A stretch of DNA of 64,000 bases from Sphingobacterium sp. PCS056 (GTDB lineage Bacteria; Bacteroidota; Bacteroidia; Sphingobacteriales; Sphingobacteriaceae): contig NZ_CP096883.1 in the NCBI RefSeq assembly GCF_023273895.1, positions 3,906,001 to 3,970,000 of the forward strand. The letters run 5' to 3'. The notes beneath the pieces were generated by a model, which saw only the letters and a list, made by a program, of their open reading frames with translations, made no database searches and was not told the origin of the DNA. Numbering within the stretch: the first letter of the stretch is position 1; every line of letters begins with the position of its first letter. Below are positions 25,626 to 35,631 of this stretch, one piece after another. The position numbers and the translations under genes were made by a program.

Positions 25626-26666
25626 TTATTTTCCAGCTTGAGCAATTCCTTTGCAAATATTAGATATCAATGAAGGTCCTTCGTAAATGAAGCCGGTATA
25701 AATCTGCACAAGGCTTGCTCCTGCATCCATTTTCTCAATTGCATCGGCAGCAGAATGTATACCTCCTACTCCAATTATTGGAAATGACCGGTTTGACTTA
25801 TTAGACAAATAACGAATCACTTCTGTAGAGCGCTTGGTTAATGGTGCTCCACTGACTCCTCCCATCTCTTTTACTAAATTTTCATCACTACGCAATCCTG
25901 CTCTAGAGATCGTCGTATTAGTCGCAATTACACCTGCAATACCCGTCTCTTGAACGATTTCTACAATATCATCCAATTGACTATCGGTCAAATCCGGAGC
26001 AATCTTTAAAAGAATTGGTTTCTTATTTTCCCTCTTTTCATTGAGATTTTGAAGTGTATTTAAAATATGTTTTAACGGCTCTTTTTCTTGCAAATCCCGT
26101 AATCCTGGCGTATTGGGAGAACTTACGTTGACAACGAAGTAATCAACATAATCAAACAGCGCATTGAAACAATAGATATAATCATCTACCGCTTGTTCAT
26201 TAGGTGTTAGCTTATTTTTACCAATATTTCCACCGATCAGTAATCCTTTTCGATCTTCTACAGATAGATGTTTCAACCGGTTGGCCGCAACATCAGCACC
26301 TTGATTATTAAAGCCCATTCGATTGATCAATGCTTTATCTGGGATTAAACGGAACATACGAGGTTGATCATTTCCAGGTTGTGGTCTAGGGGTAACCGTG
26401 CCGATCTCGATAAAACCAAAACCGAAGTTAGCCATGTCCGTGATATACTCCGCATTCTTGTCAAATCCAGCAGCCAATCCAACAGGATTTTTAAACTTTA
26501 GACCAAATACTTCACGTGCTAAATTTGGATTTTCATAAGTGTAGAGATTACTTAATAATTTTTTTGCACCCCAAATTTTTGAGAACATTTTTAATCCCCC
26601 TGTCACCGTATGATGAGCAGATTCGGGATCCATAGAAAAGAAAATAGGTTTTACCAGCTTGTACAT
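25626..26666 (-). CDS. pyrD: Dihydroorotate dehydrogenase (quinone), class 2
   Basis: A 346-residue flavoenzyme oxidising dihydroorotate to orotate in pyrimidine synthesis and passing electrons to quinone at the membrane. The N-terminal extension MYKLVKPIFFSMDPESAHH is the class 2 membrane-binding helix. FMN and substrate motifs are NPVGLAAGFDKN, GFGFIEIGTVTP, NRMGFNN and the catalytic Ser region NVSSPNTPGLR. I chose ATG 26666; the upstream ATG at 26684 adds six residues not typical of the family. It is divergent from the ABC-F gene. Confidence 0.95.
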   Translation of the reverse strand: MYKLVKPIFFSMDPESAHHTVTGGLKMFSKIWGAKKLLSNLYTYENPNLAREVFGLKFKNPVGLAAGFDKNAEYITDMANFGFGFIEIGTVTPRPQPGNDQPRMFRLIPDKALINRMGFNNQGADVAANRLKHLSVEDRKGLLIGGNIGKNKLTPNEQAVDDYIYCFNALFDYVDYFVVNVSSPNTPGLRDLQEKEPLKHILNTLQNLNEKRENKKPILLKIAPDLTDSQLDDIVEIVQETGIAGVIATNTTISRAGLRSDENLVKEMGGVSGAPLTKRSTEVIRYLSNKSNRSFPIIGVGGIHSAADAIEKMDAGASLVQIYTGFIYEGPSLISNICKGIAQAGK

Positions 26667-26717
26667 ATACACAAAGGTAGACAAAGAAGAAGAAATTTCA
26701 TTACTTTTGCAATCGAA

Positions 26718-28634
26718 ATGATATCAATAAATAACTTAACATTCGAAATAGGCTCTCGCGCATTGTATGATGAGGCCAACTGGCATATTAAACCTGGAGA
26801 TAAAGTAGGTCTAATTGGTGCAAATGGTACTGGTAAATCAACATTATTGCGATTGATAGTAGGACAATACACACCTACCTCAGGTAGTATATCGATGGCT
26901 AAGGACTTAAAGATTGGATACTTAAACCAAGATTTATTATCTTATCATTCTGATAAAAGTATTTTACATGTTGCGATGGAGGCTTTTGAACGTCAAAATC
27001 AGTTACATTCAGAAATAGAAAATCTACTCCAAAAATTAGAAACAGATTATTCTGACGATATTCTAAATAAACTAAGTGATAAGCAAATGGAATTTGAAGC
27101 TTTAGACGGCTACAGTATCGAATTTCGTGCGCATGAGATCTTAGCGGGACTAGGTTTTTCAGAAGATGAGCAAAAACGTCCTTTAGCAACATTCTCTGGT
27201 GGATGGCGCATGCGTGTCATGCTGGCCAGAATCTTATTGCAAACTCCAGACATCTTATTACTGGATGAGCCAACTAACCACATGGATTTACCTTCCATCA
27301 AATGGTTAGAAAACTACCTGCAGGGATTTGAAGGTGCTATCGTGATTGTTTCTCACGATAGGTACTTCTTAGACCGTATTATTAAAAAAACCGTAGAATC
27401 ACGTAAAGGGAAGTTAACACTTTATGCTGGTAATTACAGTTTCTATTTAGAAGAAAAAGCATTAAGAAGTGAGATTCAGGCTGGTCAATTCAAGAACCAA
27501 CAGGCCAAAATCAAACAAGAAGAACGTCTTATCGAACGTTTCCGCGCGAAAGCTTCGAAAGCGAAGATGGCACAATCTCGTATTAAAGCTTTGGATAGAA
27601 TGGAGAAAGTAGAAGATGTGGATGATGATAATCCAACAGTAAACTTCAGCTTCAAATTTTCAAAACCATCCGGAAGACATGTCGTTACTCTAGAAAATGT
27701 GTCTAAAGCATATCCTAATCTAGAAATTTTAAGAAATACGGCGGGAATCATTGAAAAGGGTGATAAGATTGCTCTGATTGGTGCTAATGGTAAAGGTAAA
27801 TCTACTTTATTACGTATTGTGGCAGGTGCAGATCCAGATTATGAAGGAAAATCTGAACATGGTCATAATGTATCTCAAACGTTTTTTGCGCAGCATCAGT
27901 TAGAGGCTCTACACTTAGAAAATAGCATTATCGCGGAGATGCAAGCATTTGCTCCAAAACATACGGACACCGAACTGCGCTCCATTTTAGGTTGTTTCTT
28001 ATTTTCTGGTGATGATGCATTCAAAAAGATTAAGGTCCTTTCCGGGGGTGAAAAATCTCGCGTCGCCCTAGCAAAAGCATTAACTGCTGATGCCAACTTC
28101 TTAGCCCTCGATGAGCCTACCAATCACTTGGATATGCAATCGGTCAATATTCTGATCCAAGCACTGCAGCAATTTGAAGGTACTTTGATCGTTGTATCGC
28201 ACGATAGGTATTTTCTAGATCACGTTGCCAACAAAATATGGTATATCGAAGATAAACAGATCAAAGAATATCCAGGAACTTACCAAGAATTTGAGGATTG
28301 GAATTCGAAACGGATAATCAAACCTGAAGAAAAAAAAGTAGAGAAGAAAGTAGTTGTAGAGGAACCTAAAAAAGTCAAAGTTGCTCCTACTGATGATAAA
28401 TTCAAATTGATCAGTAAAAAGAACAAAGAGCTCGCTGTATTAGAGTTAAAGGTGGTTGAAAAAGAACTTATTGTCAAAAATTTAGAAATAGATTTAGCAA
28501 AAGAAGAAATTTATTCAAATACGACTAAACTACAAGAATACACGCGTAACTATAACTCTTCTAAAGCAGAATTAACGCAATTGCAAAAGAATTGGGAAGA
28601 ACTCGCGGAAGAAATCATGGAATTAGAAGACTAA
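26718..28634 (+). CDS. ABC-F family ATPase with C-terminal coiled coil
   Basis: A 638-residue protein with two ATPase domains and no membrane helices, as in ABC-F translation factors (Uup, EttA, YheS types) that act at the ribosomal E site. The Walker A motifs are GANGTGKST and GANGKGKST; the signatures are FSGGWRMR and LSGGEKSR; the Walker B motifs are ILLLDEPTNHMD and FLALDEPTNHLD. The linker between the domains is Lys/Arg-rich. The tail from about 560 is a charged coiled coil, favouring the Uup-like group. The start is ATG 26718. A TACTTTTG box at 26702-26709 sits so close that the mRNA may be nearly leaderless. Confidence 0.92.
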   Translation: MISINNLTFEIGSRALYDEANWHIKPGDKVGLIGANGTGKSTLLRLIVGQYTPTSGSISMAKDLKIGYLNQDLLSYHSDKSILHVAMEAFERQNQLHSEIENLLQKLETDYSDDILNKLSDKQMEFEALDGYSIEFRAHEILAGLGFSEDEQKRPLATFSGGWRMRVMLARILLQTPDILLLDEPTNHMDLPSIKWLENYLQGFEGAIVIVSHDRYFLDRIIKKTVESRKGKLTLYAGNYSFYLEEKALRSEIQAGQFKNQQAKIKQEERLIERFRAKASKAKMAQSRIKALDRMEKVEDVDDDNPTVNFSFKFSKPSGRHVVTLENVSKAYPNLEILRNTAGIIEKGDKIALIGANGKGKSTLLRIVAGADPDYEGKSEHGHNVSQTFFAQHQLEALHLENSIIAEMQAFAPKHTDTELRSILGCFLFSGDDAFKKIKVLSGGEKSRVALAKALTADANFLALDEPTNHLDMQSVNILIQALQQFEGTLIVVSHDRYFLDHVANKIWYIEDKQIKEYPGTYQEFEDWNSKRIIKPEEKKVEKKVVVEEPKKVKVAPTDDKFKLISKKNKELAVLELKVVEKELIVKNLEIDLAKEEIYSNTTKLQEYTRNYNSSKAELTQLQKNWEELAEEIMELED

Positions 28635-28654
28635 TAATCGAAAATTAAGATATC

Positions 28655-28694
28655 AGGTATACAATAGACAAGCTTTATTGTATACCTTTTTTTA
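28655..28694 (+). terminator. Terminator of the ABC-F gene
   Basis: A perfect 12-bp stem (28655-28666 with 28676-28687, AGGTATACAATA) with a 9-base loop, followed by eight T's counting the last stem base. It lies just upstream of the SDR gene, which helps rule out a start earlier than about 28700 for that gene. Confidence 0.92.
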
Positions 28695-28704
28695 TCTTAG
28701 TATT

Positions 28705-29517
28705 GTGAATATCAACTGGATTGAAAGTATCATCTTCCCGAAGGTTTTTTTGAATGAAGGGAAAGCTAGCGCATTCCTCCGAGGAAAAACAATTTTAATA
28801 ACCGGAGCAAGCGATGGTATTGGAAAAGCATGTGCATTACTCTTTTCAAAATTTAATGTCCATTTAATCCTTGTCGGTCGCTCTAAAAAGCGATTGGATG
28901 AGGTTGCAGAAATTATTATAAACCACAATTCAACTGCTTCGATCTTTGTTGCCGACCTGTATCAAGAAGAACAGGTAGATCAACTTATTGAGCATATCCG
29001 CACGCAACAAACACCGATCGACATCTTTATTTCCAATGCTGGTAAATCGATCCAACGCTCACTGCAACATTCATTATTCCGTTATCACGATTTTACCCGA
29101 ACAAATGCGCTTAATTATTTAGCACCTGTAAAAATAACATTGGCCATTACCCCTATTTTATCAAAACAATGTGGGCAGATTGTAAATGTTTCAGCTTTAA
29201 ATGTATTGCTATTGCCAATAGCAAAATGGGCAGCTTATCAGGCATCAAAAACAGCTTTCGATCAATATTGTCGATCGAATCAATCGGAATGGAGAAAAAT
29301 GAATATTCGGTTGAAGACCATATATTTACCACTGGTAAAAACAAAAATGATTACCCCTAATGTGACGTATCAAAATATGCCTGCAATGGAGAGAAATGAA
29401 GCAGCGTTACGTATTTTGAAACTTTTGATGGGTGCATCTAGTTATTCTAGACCGTGGTGGGCTATTTTTCCCATTACAATTGGCTTTTTTATTCGGAAAT
29501 TTTGGGATAGATTCTAA
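28705..29517 (+). CDS. Short-chain dehydrogenase/reductase
   Basis: About 270 residues. The Rossmann motif GKTILITGASDGIGKA sits about 30 residues in. The NAG motif is ISNAGKS, and the catalytic triad is Ser in VNVSALN plus Tyr and Lys in AAYQASKTAF. A hydrophobic tail (WWAIFPITIGFFIRKF) may touch the membrane. The start is uncertain: GTG 28705 is used because the frame upstream runs into the terminator, and a TATCTTAG -7-like box lies just before. The AMP-ligase gene begins 10 bases after the stop. The pair suggests reduction of a fatty-acyl or similar substrate. Confidence 0.8.
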   Translation: MNINWIESIIFPKVFLNEGKASAFLRGKTILITGASDGIGKACALLFSKFNVHLILVGRSKKRLDEVAEIIINHNSTASIFVADLYQEEQVDQLIEHIRTQQTPIDIFISNAGKSIQRSLQHSLFRYHDFTRTNALNYLAPVKITLAITPILSKQCGQIVNVSALNVLLLPIAKWAAYQASKTAFDQYCRSNQSEWRKMNIRLKTIYLPLVKTKMITPNVTYQNMPAMERNEAALRILKLLMGASSYSRPWWAIFPITIGFFIRKFWDRF

Positions 29518-29527
29518 TCAGGTTATC

Positions 29528-30931
29528 ATGGTATTAAAAAAGCAATTCAGTTTTTCAAAACAGCTAATAAAATCAATATGGCACACTTTCCAATCTGGCA
29601 TTAATCTTTTTACACTATTAAAATCTGTAAGAAATTCAGAACACAGTTATTTGAATGATGGTAATTGCAAGATTAACTATGCGCAATTGTATCATGACTC
29701 ATTTTCTGTTATAGAAAAATTAAGAACATTTCATTCGAATCAAATTGATGATCAAGTTGTGCTTTTAGCTGATAATAGCTTTGATTTTATAAAATACTTA
29801 TTTGCACTCTCGGCCCTGTCAAAAGAAATTGTTATCATCAGCCCTCACCTCTCTGAAAATCAATTAGAAACTATTTTACAAAATTATAGATCGACATTGA
29901 TTATTACAGATCATATACAGCGATTAAAAAATATCAATAGGCAATCGAACTGTTATTCTTTTGATGAAATAAATTCATATAGTCCAGATCTGGCAACAAA
30001 AAGATTTAAACGTAATAATGGAAAAATAACTATTTTAAGTACAGGAACTTCCAATATGCCAACTCCTGTAGAACGCAAGCTTAATATTACTAAAATATGG
30101 AATCCATTTATTGAACTGATTTCCAGATTAGAATTACTTCGTTATTCATCCTGTCAGATCACTGTTCCCTTTTATCATGGCTATGGTCTCGCAAGTTTAG
30201 TATTAGGGCTATTTCTGAAACAAGATATCCACTTCACTGGAAAGTTTAGTTCAAAAGCCGTCGCTCAATCCATCATCAACAATCGTATCGACTGTTTAGT
30301 TATCTTGCCTGCTATGATGACTAAAATTATCGCCGCAGATTATCAAGCTTTGGGTATTTGTAAATGCCTGATTTCAGGTGGGGATAAGCTTGAACCGACG
30401 TGGGTATCTTTTATTCTAAATCAATACCCGACCACCAAAATCTTCAACCTTTATGGCACGACAGAGTTAGGTATATGCAGTATTGCCACCCAACAAGATT
30501 TAATAATGAACAACAGCACTATCGGTCGATTCCTTAAAGGTATCAAATACCGTTTACATGAAAATCAGGAACTTCAAATAAGGTGTTCCTGGATACAGGA
30601 TCGATCTAAACGGGAATATCTCAGCACGGGTGACCTTATTCGAATCGATAAAAATGGTTTATTATATTATCTAGGCCGCATGAACGATTCGAGTAATATC
30701 GGAGGACATGTTGTACATGGTGATGAACTTGCTAAAAAGATTACTGCATATCCATCCATAATTGAGGCAAGAGTGATCATTTACAAGAATGAGATTTTAA
30801 TCCATGAATTAAGATTAAAGCTTACATTAAAAACTGATGCTGTATTTGATCAAGATGATTTTAAAAATTGGCTAGAAAAAACTTTTCCAAAATATTTACA
30901 ACCTAAATCTATTGATTATAGCTTTAAATAA
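29528..30931 (+). CDS. AMP-binding (acyl-CoA ligase-like) protein lacking the C-terminal lysine motif
   Basis: A 467-residue member of the ANL adenylating superfamily. The ATP loop is divergent (STGTSNMPTP at 171-180, without the usual Lys after the Pro). FNLYGTTELG is a good A5 motif, and STGDLIRIDKNGLLYYLGR matches A7-A8. The chain ends at FPKYLQPKSIDYSFK, just where other members continue into the A10 segment with the catalytic Lys of adenylation, so that residue is missing. It may be a degenerate or non-adenylating homologue. ATG 29528 is chosen because earlier in-frame codons overlap the SDR gene. Confidence 0.78.
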   Translation: MVLKKQFSFSKQLIKSIWHTFQSGINLFTLLKSVRNSEHSYLNDGNCKINYAQLYHDSFSVIEKLRTFHSNQIDDQVVLLADNSFDFIKYLFALSALSKEIVIISPHLSENQLETILQNYRSTLIITDHIQRLKNINRQSNCYSFDEINSYSPDLATKRFKRNNGKITILSTGTSNMPTPVERKLNITKIWNPFIELISRLELLRYSSCQITVPFYHGYGLASLVLGLFLKQDIHFTGKFSSKAVAQSIINNRIDCLVILPAMMTKIIAADYQALGICKCLISGGDKLEPTWVSFILNQYPTTKIFNLYGTTELGICSIATQQDLIMNNSTIGRFLKGIKYRLHENQELQIRCSWIQDRSKREYLSTGDLIRIDKNGLLYYLGRMNDSSNIGGHVVHGDELAKKITAYPSIIEARVIIYKNEILIHELRLKLTLKTDAVFDQDDFKNWLEKTFPKYLQPKSIDYSFK

Positions 30932-31008
30932 GCTTAAATATAGGGCAACCTTCACATGGTTGGTAAATAAAAAAGACTTCATCTGCAACCTAAAAATCAG
31001 CGCATTGT

Positions 31009-31665
31009 TTAATTATAATAAAATTCCTTCACCGGATTAAAATGGATCAACCTTTCATTGAATTTATTGATATCTTCCATTTTTCCAGATAAATCGTAAA
31101 TGATAGCCAACTCGCCACCCAGCTTTTCAATTGTTTTGCGATTATATTTGACTTTAAATGTATCGGCTTCATTTTCAAAGTTTGCAACATGCTCAAAGTT
31201 GCAGTCTACAAATCGAACATGGACGGTACGTATTAAGTAATATCGTGATAACATCAGTTCAATTTCTTGAAATAAGGATAAAATAATTACCATAAAAAAG
31301 GTGAAGAACAAAGCGAGTTTTGTTTCACCGATTCCAGCGATCATACCAAGGCCGGCAGTCGACCATATAACCGCAGATGTCGTCAAACCTTTGACCGATA
31401 GCTTTCCTTTAAATATAACGCCAGCACCAATAAAACCAATACCTGTAACAATATTAGCGGCAATACGATCGTCACTTCCACTGCCCCCCATCATTTTTGA
31501 AACTACAGTAAAAACGGCTGATCCAAAACAGATCAATACGATCGTTCTAAATCCAGCCGCCTTATTTCTATATTCCCTTTCAAAACCAATAATGGCTCCA
31601 CAAAATATGGATACCAGTACATTCCAAATATATTGATTATCAAAAAAATTCAGCAAAGAGTCCAT
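31009..31665 (-). CDS. MgtC/SapB family membrane protein
   Basis: A 218-residue protein with four or five N-terminal helices carrying the MgtC signature (AIIGFEREYRNKAAGFRTIVLICFGSA, then GIGFIGAGVIFKG). A cytoplasmic C-terminal domain of about 80 residues follows, which looks ACT-like in MgtC proteins. Family members help survival at low magnesium and modulate the F-type ATPase; the role here is not known. It starts 15 bases past mutS2 on the same strand and may be co-transcribed with it. Confidence 0.9.
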   Translation of the reverse strand: MDSLLNFFDNQYIWNVLVSIFCGAIIGFEREYRNKAAGFRTIVLICFGSAVFTVVSKMMGGSGSDDRIAANIVTGIGFIGAGVIFKGKLSVKGLTTSAVIWSTAGLGMIAGIGETKLALFFTFFMVIILSLFQEIELMLSRYYLIRTVHVRFVDCNFEHVANFENEADTFKVKYNRKTIEKLGGELAIIYDLSGKMEDINKFNERLIHFNPVKEFYYN

Positions 31666-31680
31666 AGCAATCGAAGAATA

Positions 31681-34056
31681 TTATAAATAGGCATATGTTA
31701 TACCATCACCTCCACGATCCTGATGTTCATCTTCAAATCTGGAAATATGACTATACTTTCTCAAATAGTCACGAATAAATTTACGCAAAATACCATCCCC
31801 CTTACCATGAATAATTTTTAAAGAAGGATAACCAATCATTACTGCTCTATCCAATACTTTCTCAAGCTCATATAAGGCATCCTCGGTCCGCATACCACGA
31901 ACGTCAATCTCCGGATTAAAATCAGCTACAGCATGTGCCGATAATGTCTTAGAACCAGCCCTTGCTGCTTTTTTCAAGTCTTTACCCGCTAATTTAATGA
32001 CATTCTTACGTTTTTGCACTGTTCGCAATTCTCCCATCGCCAAAATCAGATTGTTTTTAGCAATTTCTAATACTACAGCTTCGTTTTCAGAATCAATAAT
32101 CTTGACCCAATCGCCAACAGCAATTTCCTCTGTAAGATCTGCAACAGTAACAGGCTTTTTATCCACCTTTTTATCTTTAGGAAGAATCGTCGCAAAAGAA
32201 CTGTCTAGCTTTGCTCTGATTTCTTTTGTTTTCTCCTTATCAGCTTGTGCAGATTTTATTTCGGATACCGTGTTTTCAATTAATTTATTTGAATTTTTTA
32301 ACAGCAACTGTGCCTCTTCCTTAGCTTTTTTTAGAATCGTCCTTTTGTTCTCCTCCAAATAATTTTGAAGTTCTTCATATTCTGATTTTATTCGAATCAA
32401 TTCCTTTTCTCTTTTTGTGATCGCGGATTTAGTATCAAATATTTCTTTCTTCTCCCGCTCTAGATCAACCAACAACGTATCCACCTTTTTTTGATGAGTA
32501 CCGACCTTTTGTTTTGCCAAATGAATAATCTCTTTATTCAGTCCAATTTTTTGAGCGATTTCAAAAGCGTATGAACTACCTGGCTTTCCGATTTGTAAAA
32601 TATACAAAGGTTTCATGGCTACATTATCAAATAGCATGGATGCATTTTCTAAACCAGTTGTTTGATTTGCAAATACTTTCAAATTGGAATAGTGAGTCGT
32701 TACCACACCACGAATATTCTTTTTATTCAATACCTCCAGCACAGCCTCTGCGATAGGACCTCCAAAGAGTGGGTCAGTTCCTGTACCAAATTCATCAATC
32801 AAAACCAAGGTGCGCGCGGTGGCGAACTCTGTAAAATACTTCATTTTTGACAAATGGGCACTGTAGGTACTTAAATCACTTTCGATAGACTGGTCATCCC
32901 CAATATCAGCAAATATTTGTTTGAATATACCCACCTTAGAATTGGCATCTGCTGGTATCAATAAACCAGATTGAAGCATCAGCTGCATCAATCCTACCGT
33001 TTTCATACAAACGGACTTACCTCCTGCGTTGGGGCCAGATACAACTATAACACGTTGTACTTCGTCAATCTTTATATTCAGCGGAACAATTGTACCACGG
33101 TCATGCTGAGCATTCAATGTTAACAATGGATGACGTGCATTGACCAGATTAATTTCTGCTTCTTTTGATAACTCAGGCATTTCAGCTTCAATATCTAATG
33201 CAAACAAAGCCTTAGATCGGACAAAATCGACCTTAGTGAGCAATCCATCGTATGCCAACATCAAAGGTATATGTGGTCGTAGTTTAGTTGTTAATTCAAC
33301 AAGAATACGGATTACTTCACGTCTGCGTTCGAACTCCAAGTCTCTCACCTTATTATTAAGGTGAAACACCTCTTCTGGCTCAATATAAGCAGTTTGTCCA
33401 GTAGCTGATTCATCATGAATCAAGCCTTTAACTTTACGCTTATTCTCCGCTAGAATGGGAATGCATAAGCGACCATCACGTATAGTCAGATTGCCATCAG
33501 CCGTCCAGCCACTATTTTGTGCACTCTTAAAAATGATATCAATTCGCTTGCGCGCCTCTTGCTCAGCCTTTAAGATACTTTGAGAAAGATCTAATAACAG
33601 ACGGGAAGCATTATGCTTCATTTTCCCACGATCATCAATAATCATTTCAATATCACGGATAATCTGCTTTTCAATGGGCAAGTGCTCAAATAATAATTCC
33701 AAATTAGGATATTGCCCTTGGCGATCATTAAAATAACGGATAATGGCATATACAGTTTTAAGTGAAAGCAGCACACGATGGAACTCCTCTTCCATTAAAA
33801 AAGCGCCTTCTACTTTGGCTTTTTCAACCAAAGCGCGAATGGGATATAAGTGATCTACCGGCAATGCATCATCGCTGGTCAGTAGATATTTAAATTCGTT
33901 AGTTTGACGTAAAAATTTATCAATTTGGTCAAATCGAGTTTGTGGTTGTATTTTATCAACCAAATCACGCCCCGACTCACTGATACATTTTTGTTTTATC
34001 AATTCCTTTATCTCGGCAAAACCGAGTTTATCACTTGCGTTATTAGGATAAATCAT
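31681..34056 (-). CDS. mutS2: MutS2 with C-terminal Smr domain
   Basis: A 791-residue MutS2 homologue. The N-terminal lever/clamp helices are followed by the ATPase core with Walker A GPNAGGKSVCMKT (about 336), the DE-containing Walker B LVLIDEFGTGTDP and the TTHYSNLK motif. A long charged coiled coil (about 520-640) leads to a C-terminal Smr nuclease domain with DVRGMRTEDA and IIHGKGDGILR. MutS2 suppresses recombination and, in Bacillus, rescues collided ribosomes. The DUF4296 gene lies just upstream on the same strand. Confidence 0.95.
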   Translation of the reverse strand: MIYPNNASDKLGFAEIKELIKQKCISESGRDLVDKIQPQTRFDQIDKFLRQTNEFKYLLTSDDALPVDHLYPIRALVEKAKVEGAFLMEEEFHRVLLSLKTVYAIIRYFNDRQGQYPNLELLFEHLPIEKQIIRDIEMIIDDRGKMKHNASRLLLDLSQSILKAEQEARKRIDIIFKSAQNSGWTADGNLTIRDGRLCIPILAENKRKVKGLIHDESATGQTAYIEPEEVFHLNNKVRDLEFERRREVIRILVELTTKLRPHIPLMLAYDGLLTKVDFVRSKALFALDIEAEMPELSKEAEINLVNARHPLLTLNAQHDRGTIVPLNIKIDEVQRVIVVSGPNAGGKSVCMKTVGLMQLMLQSGLLIPADANSKVGIFKQIFADIGDDQSIESDLSTYSAHLSKMKYFTEFATARTLVLIDEFGTGTDPLFGGPIAEAVLEVLNKKNIRGVVTTHYSNLKVFANQTTGLENASMLFDNVAMKPLYILQIGKPGSSYAFEIAQKIGLNKEIIHLAKQKVGTHQKKVDTLLVDLEREKKEIFDTKSAITKREKELIRIKSEYEELQNYLEENKRTILKKAKEEAQLLLKNSNKLIENTVSEIKSAQADKEKTKEIRAKLDSSFATILPKDKKVDKKPVTVADLTEEIAVGDWVKIIDSENEAVVLEIAKNNLILAMGELRTVQKRKNVIKLAGKDLKKAARAGSKTLSAHAVADFNPEIDVRGMRTEDALYELEKVLDRAVMIGYPSLKIIHGKGDGILRKFIRDYLRKYSHISRFEDEHQDRGGDGITYAYL

Positions 34057-34070
34057 GTTTTAATTAAAAT

Positions 34071-34865
34071 TTATTTAACCGGTTTATGAGGCAAAATTTC
34101 CAGCTTTTGACTGGATTTTGCATCCAATAGTACAGGAGGTTTCTCCGGTTTTTTCACCTCCTTAATATCAGTACGCACAGGTACATTTTCCGAAACCTTT
34201 ACAGATTCCATTTCAGGTCTTTGATCATTACGAATAGACTTAGCTTCTACTTTCGGTACAGCTGTCGAATCAATCGACGATTTTACTGGAGGTGGAATAT
34301 GTTTAAGTAGAAATGTACCCAAATTCAGGTTCCCCTTTAATCCTGTCTGATCATAAAAATCTTGAGATGCCTTTTTGTAATCCCACTTTGTACTATCCGG
34401 TTTGTAGTTCAAAATCAATTTCTTTTGCCGTTCATATAAAGCAATAAAGTCATTTACACGCGCTAAGCTATCCTGAAAGAGTGCCGTCCGAATAGAATCC
34501 TTTCTGCGTACAGAATCCATCCTAGACTGATCTGCCTTGATATATCCTTCATTCATCTTTTTTAAGTTGTTCCCAACCTCTTCATATATCTTATTCATCG
34601 ACTCGGCATCACTCGCATAAAAAGATAAATTTTTCTTAAAAGTAGTCGAGTCTAGATCGAACTTCTTAAAAGTATTGTCATAAAGTGGAAAAATAACTTT
34701 CCTTGCACTATCAGCATCTAATGTTGATAAATAAGAGTCTGTTATATAAATCTCAGTCAAGACCTTCACAAAATCCTTTTTCGGGATAATATCTTTCTCA
34801 TTCGTACTTTTACAAGAAACAAATAAAAAAATCAGAGCAAGTACATTCAGTATTAATCGTTGCAT
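34071..34865 (-). CDS. DUF4296 lipoprotein
   Basis: A 264-residue predicted lipoprotein. The signal MQRLILNVLALIFLFVSC ends in a lipobox with Cys18. Residues 25-115 match DUF4296 (IIPKKDFVKVLTEIYITDSYL, then SFYASDAESMNKIYEEV), a helical domain common in Bacteroidota. The remainder is Lys/Pro-rich and looks disordered. The start is ATG 34865; the longer frame to 34955 would overlap the divergent YggS gene. Its function is unknown. Confidence 0.85.
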   Translation of the reverse strand: MQRLILNVLALIFLFVSCKSTNEKDIIPKKDFVKVLTEIYITDSYLSTLDADSARKVIFPLYDNTFKKFDLDSTTFKKNLSFYASDAESMNKIYEEVGNNLKKMNEGYIKADQSRMDSVRRKDSIRTALFQDSLARVNDFIALYERQKKLILNYKPDSTKWDYKKASQDFYDQTGLKGNLNLGTFLLKHIPPPVKSSIDSTAVPKVEAKSIRNDQRPEMESVKVSENVPVRTDIKEVKKPEKPPVLLDAKSSQKLEILPHKPVK

Positions 34866-34938
34866 TTCGTAATTTTGTACAAATTTATAAAAAGGGCTGA
34901 CATTTGGCACCCTTTGAATTCTTAAATATACAATTATC

Positions 34939-35631
34939 ATGAGTATTGCAAGCAACCTAGAAGCGATTAATTTAGAAGTTAAAGCGCTCGGCGTTCAACT
35001 AGTCGCTGTATCAAAAACAAAACCGAATGAAGATATCATGCAAGCCTATGAAGCTGGGCAGCGAGTTTTTGGTGAAAATCTAGTACAAGAACTGGTTGAA
35101 AAATACGAATCCTTGCCAAAAGATATCGAATGGCACCTGATTGGTCATCTTCAGACCAATAAAGTTAAATATATCGCTCCTTTCGTCACGCTTATCCATG
35201 CTGTGGATTCGCTCAAACTTTTAAAAGAAATCGACAAGCAAGCTGCTAAAAACAAACGTGTTATTGATTGTTTACTTCAAGTACATATTGCTGAGGAAGA
35301 TACAAAGTTTGGTTTTGATCATGCCGAATTGATTGAAATGTTGCGTGATGAAGAATTTTTAGCTTTAAAACATGTTAACATCCGAGGTTTAATGGGTATA
35401 GCGACAAATACGGAAAATGAAAAGGAAATAAAAGAAGAGTTTTATGAATTAAAGTCACTTTATGATGGGATTAAAGCAAGCTTTTACCGTAAAAATGAAA
35501 GTTTTGATACATTGTCCATGGGAATGTCATCGGATTATAAATTAGCGATAGAGAAAGGATCAACCATGATCAGAGTAGGTAGCACCATTTTTGGTAAACG
35601 TGTAATCAAACATTTCAAAAATAATGACTAA
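34939..35631 (+). CDS. YggS/PLPBP-family PLP-binding protein (first copy)
   Basis: A 230-residue TIM-barrel protein that binds pyridoxal phosphate without known enzymatic activity and keeps PLP and amino-acid pools balanced. The PLP Lys is Lys26 in LVAVSKTKP. GENLVQELVEK, WHLIGHLQTNKVKY and LSMGMSSDYKLAIEKGSTMIRVGSTIFG are all present. The next gene overlaps by eight bases. A second, divergent copy lies at 51699. Confidence 0.93.
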   Translation: MSIASNLEAINLEVKALGVQLVAVSKTKPNEDIMQAYEAGQRVFGENLVQELVEKYESLPKDIEWHLIGHLQTNKVKYIAPFVTLIHAVDSLKLLKEIDKQAAKNKRVIDCLLQVHIAEEDTKFGFDHAELIEMLRDEEFLALKHVNIRGLMGIATNTENEKEIKEEFYELKSLYDGIKASFYRKNESFDTLSMGMSSDYKLAIEKGSTMIRVGSTIFGKRVIKHFKNND

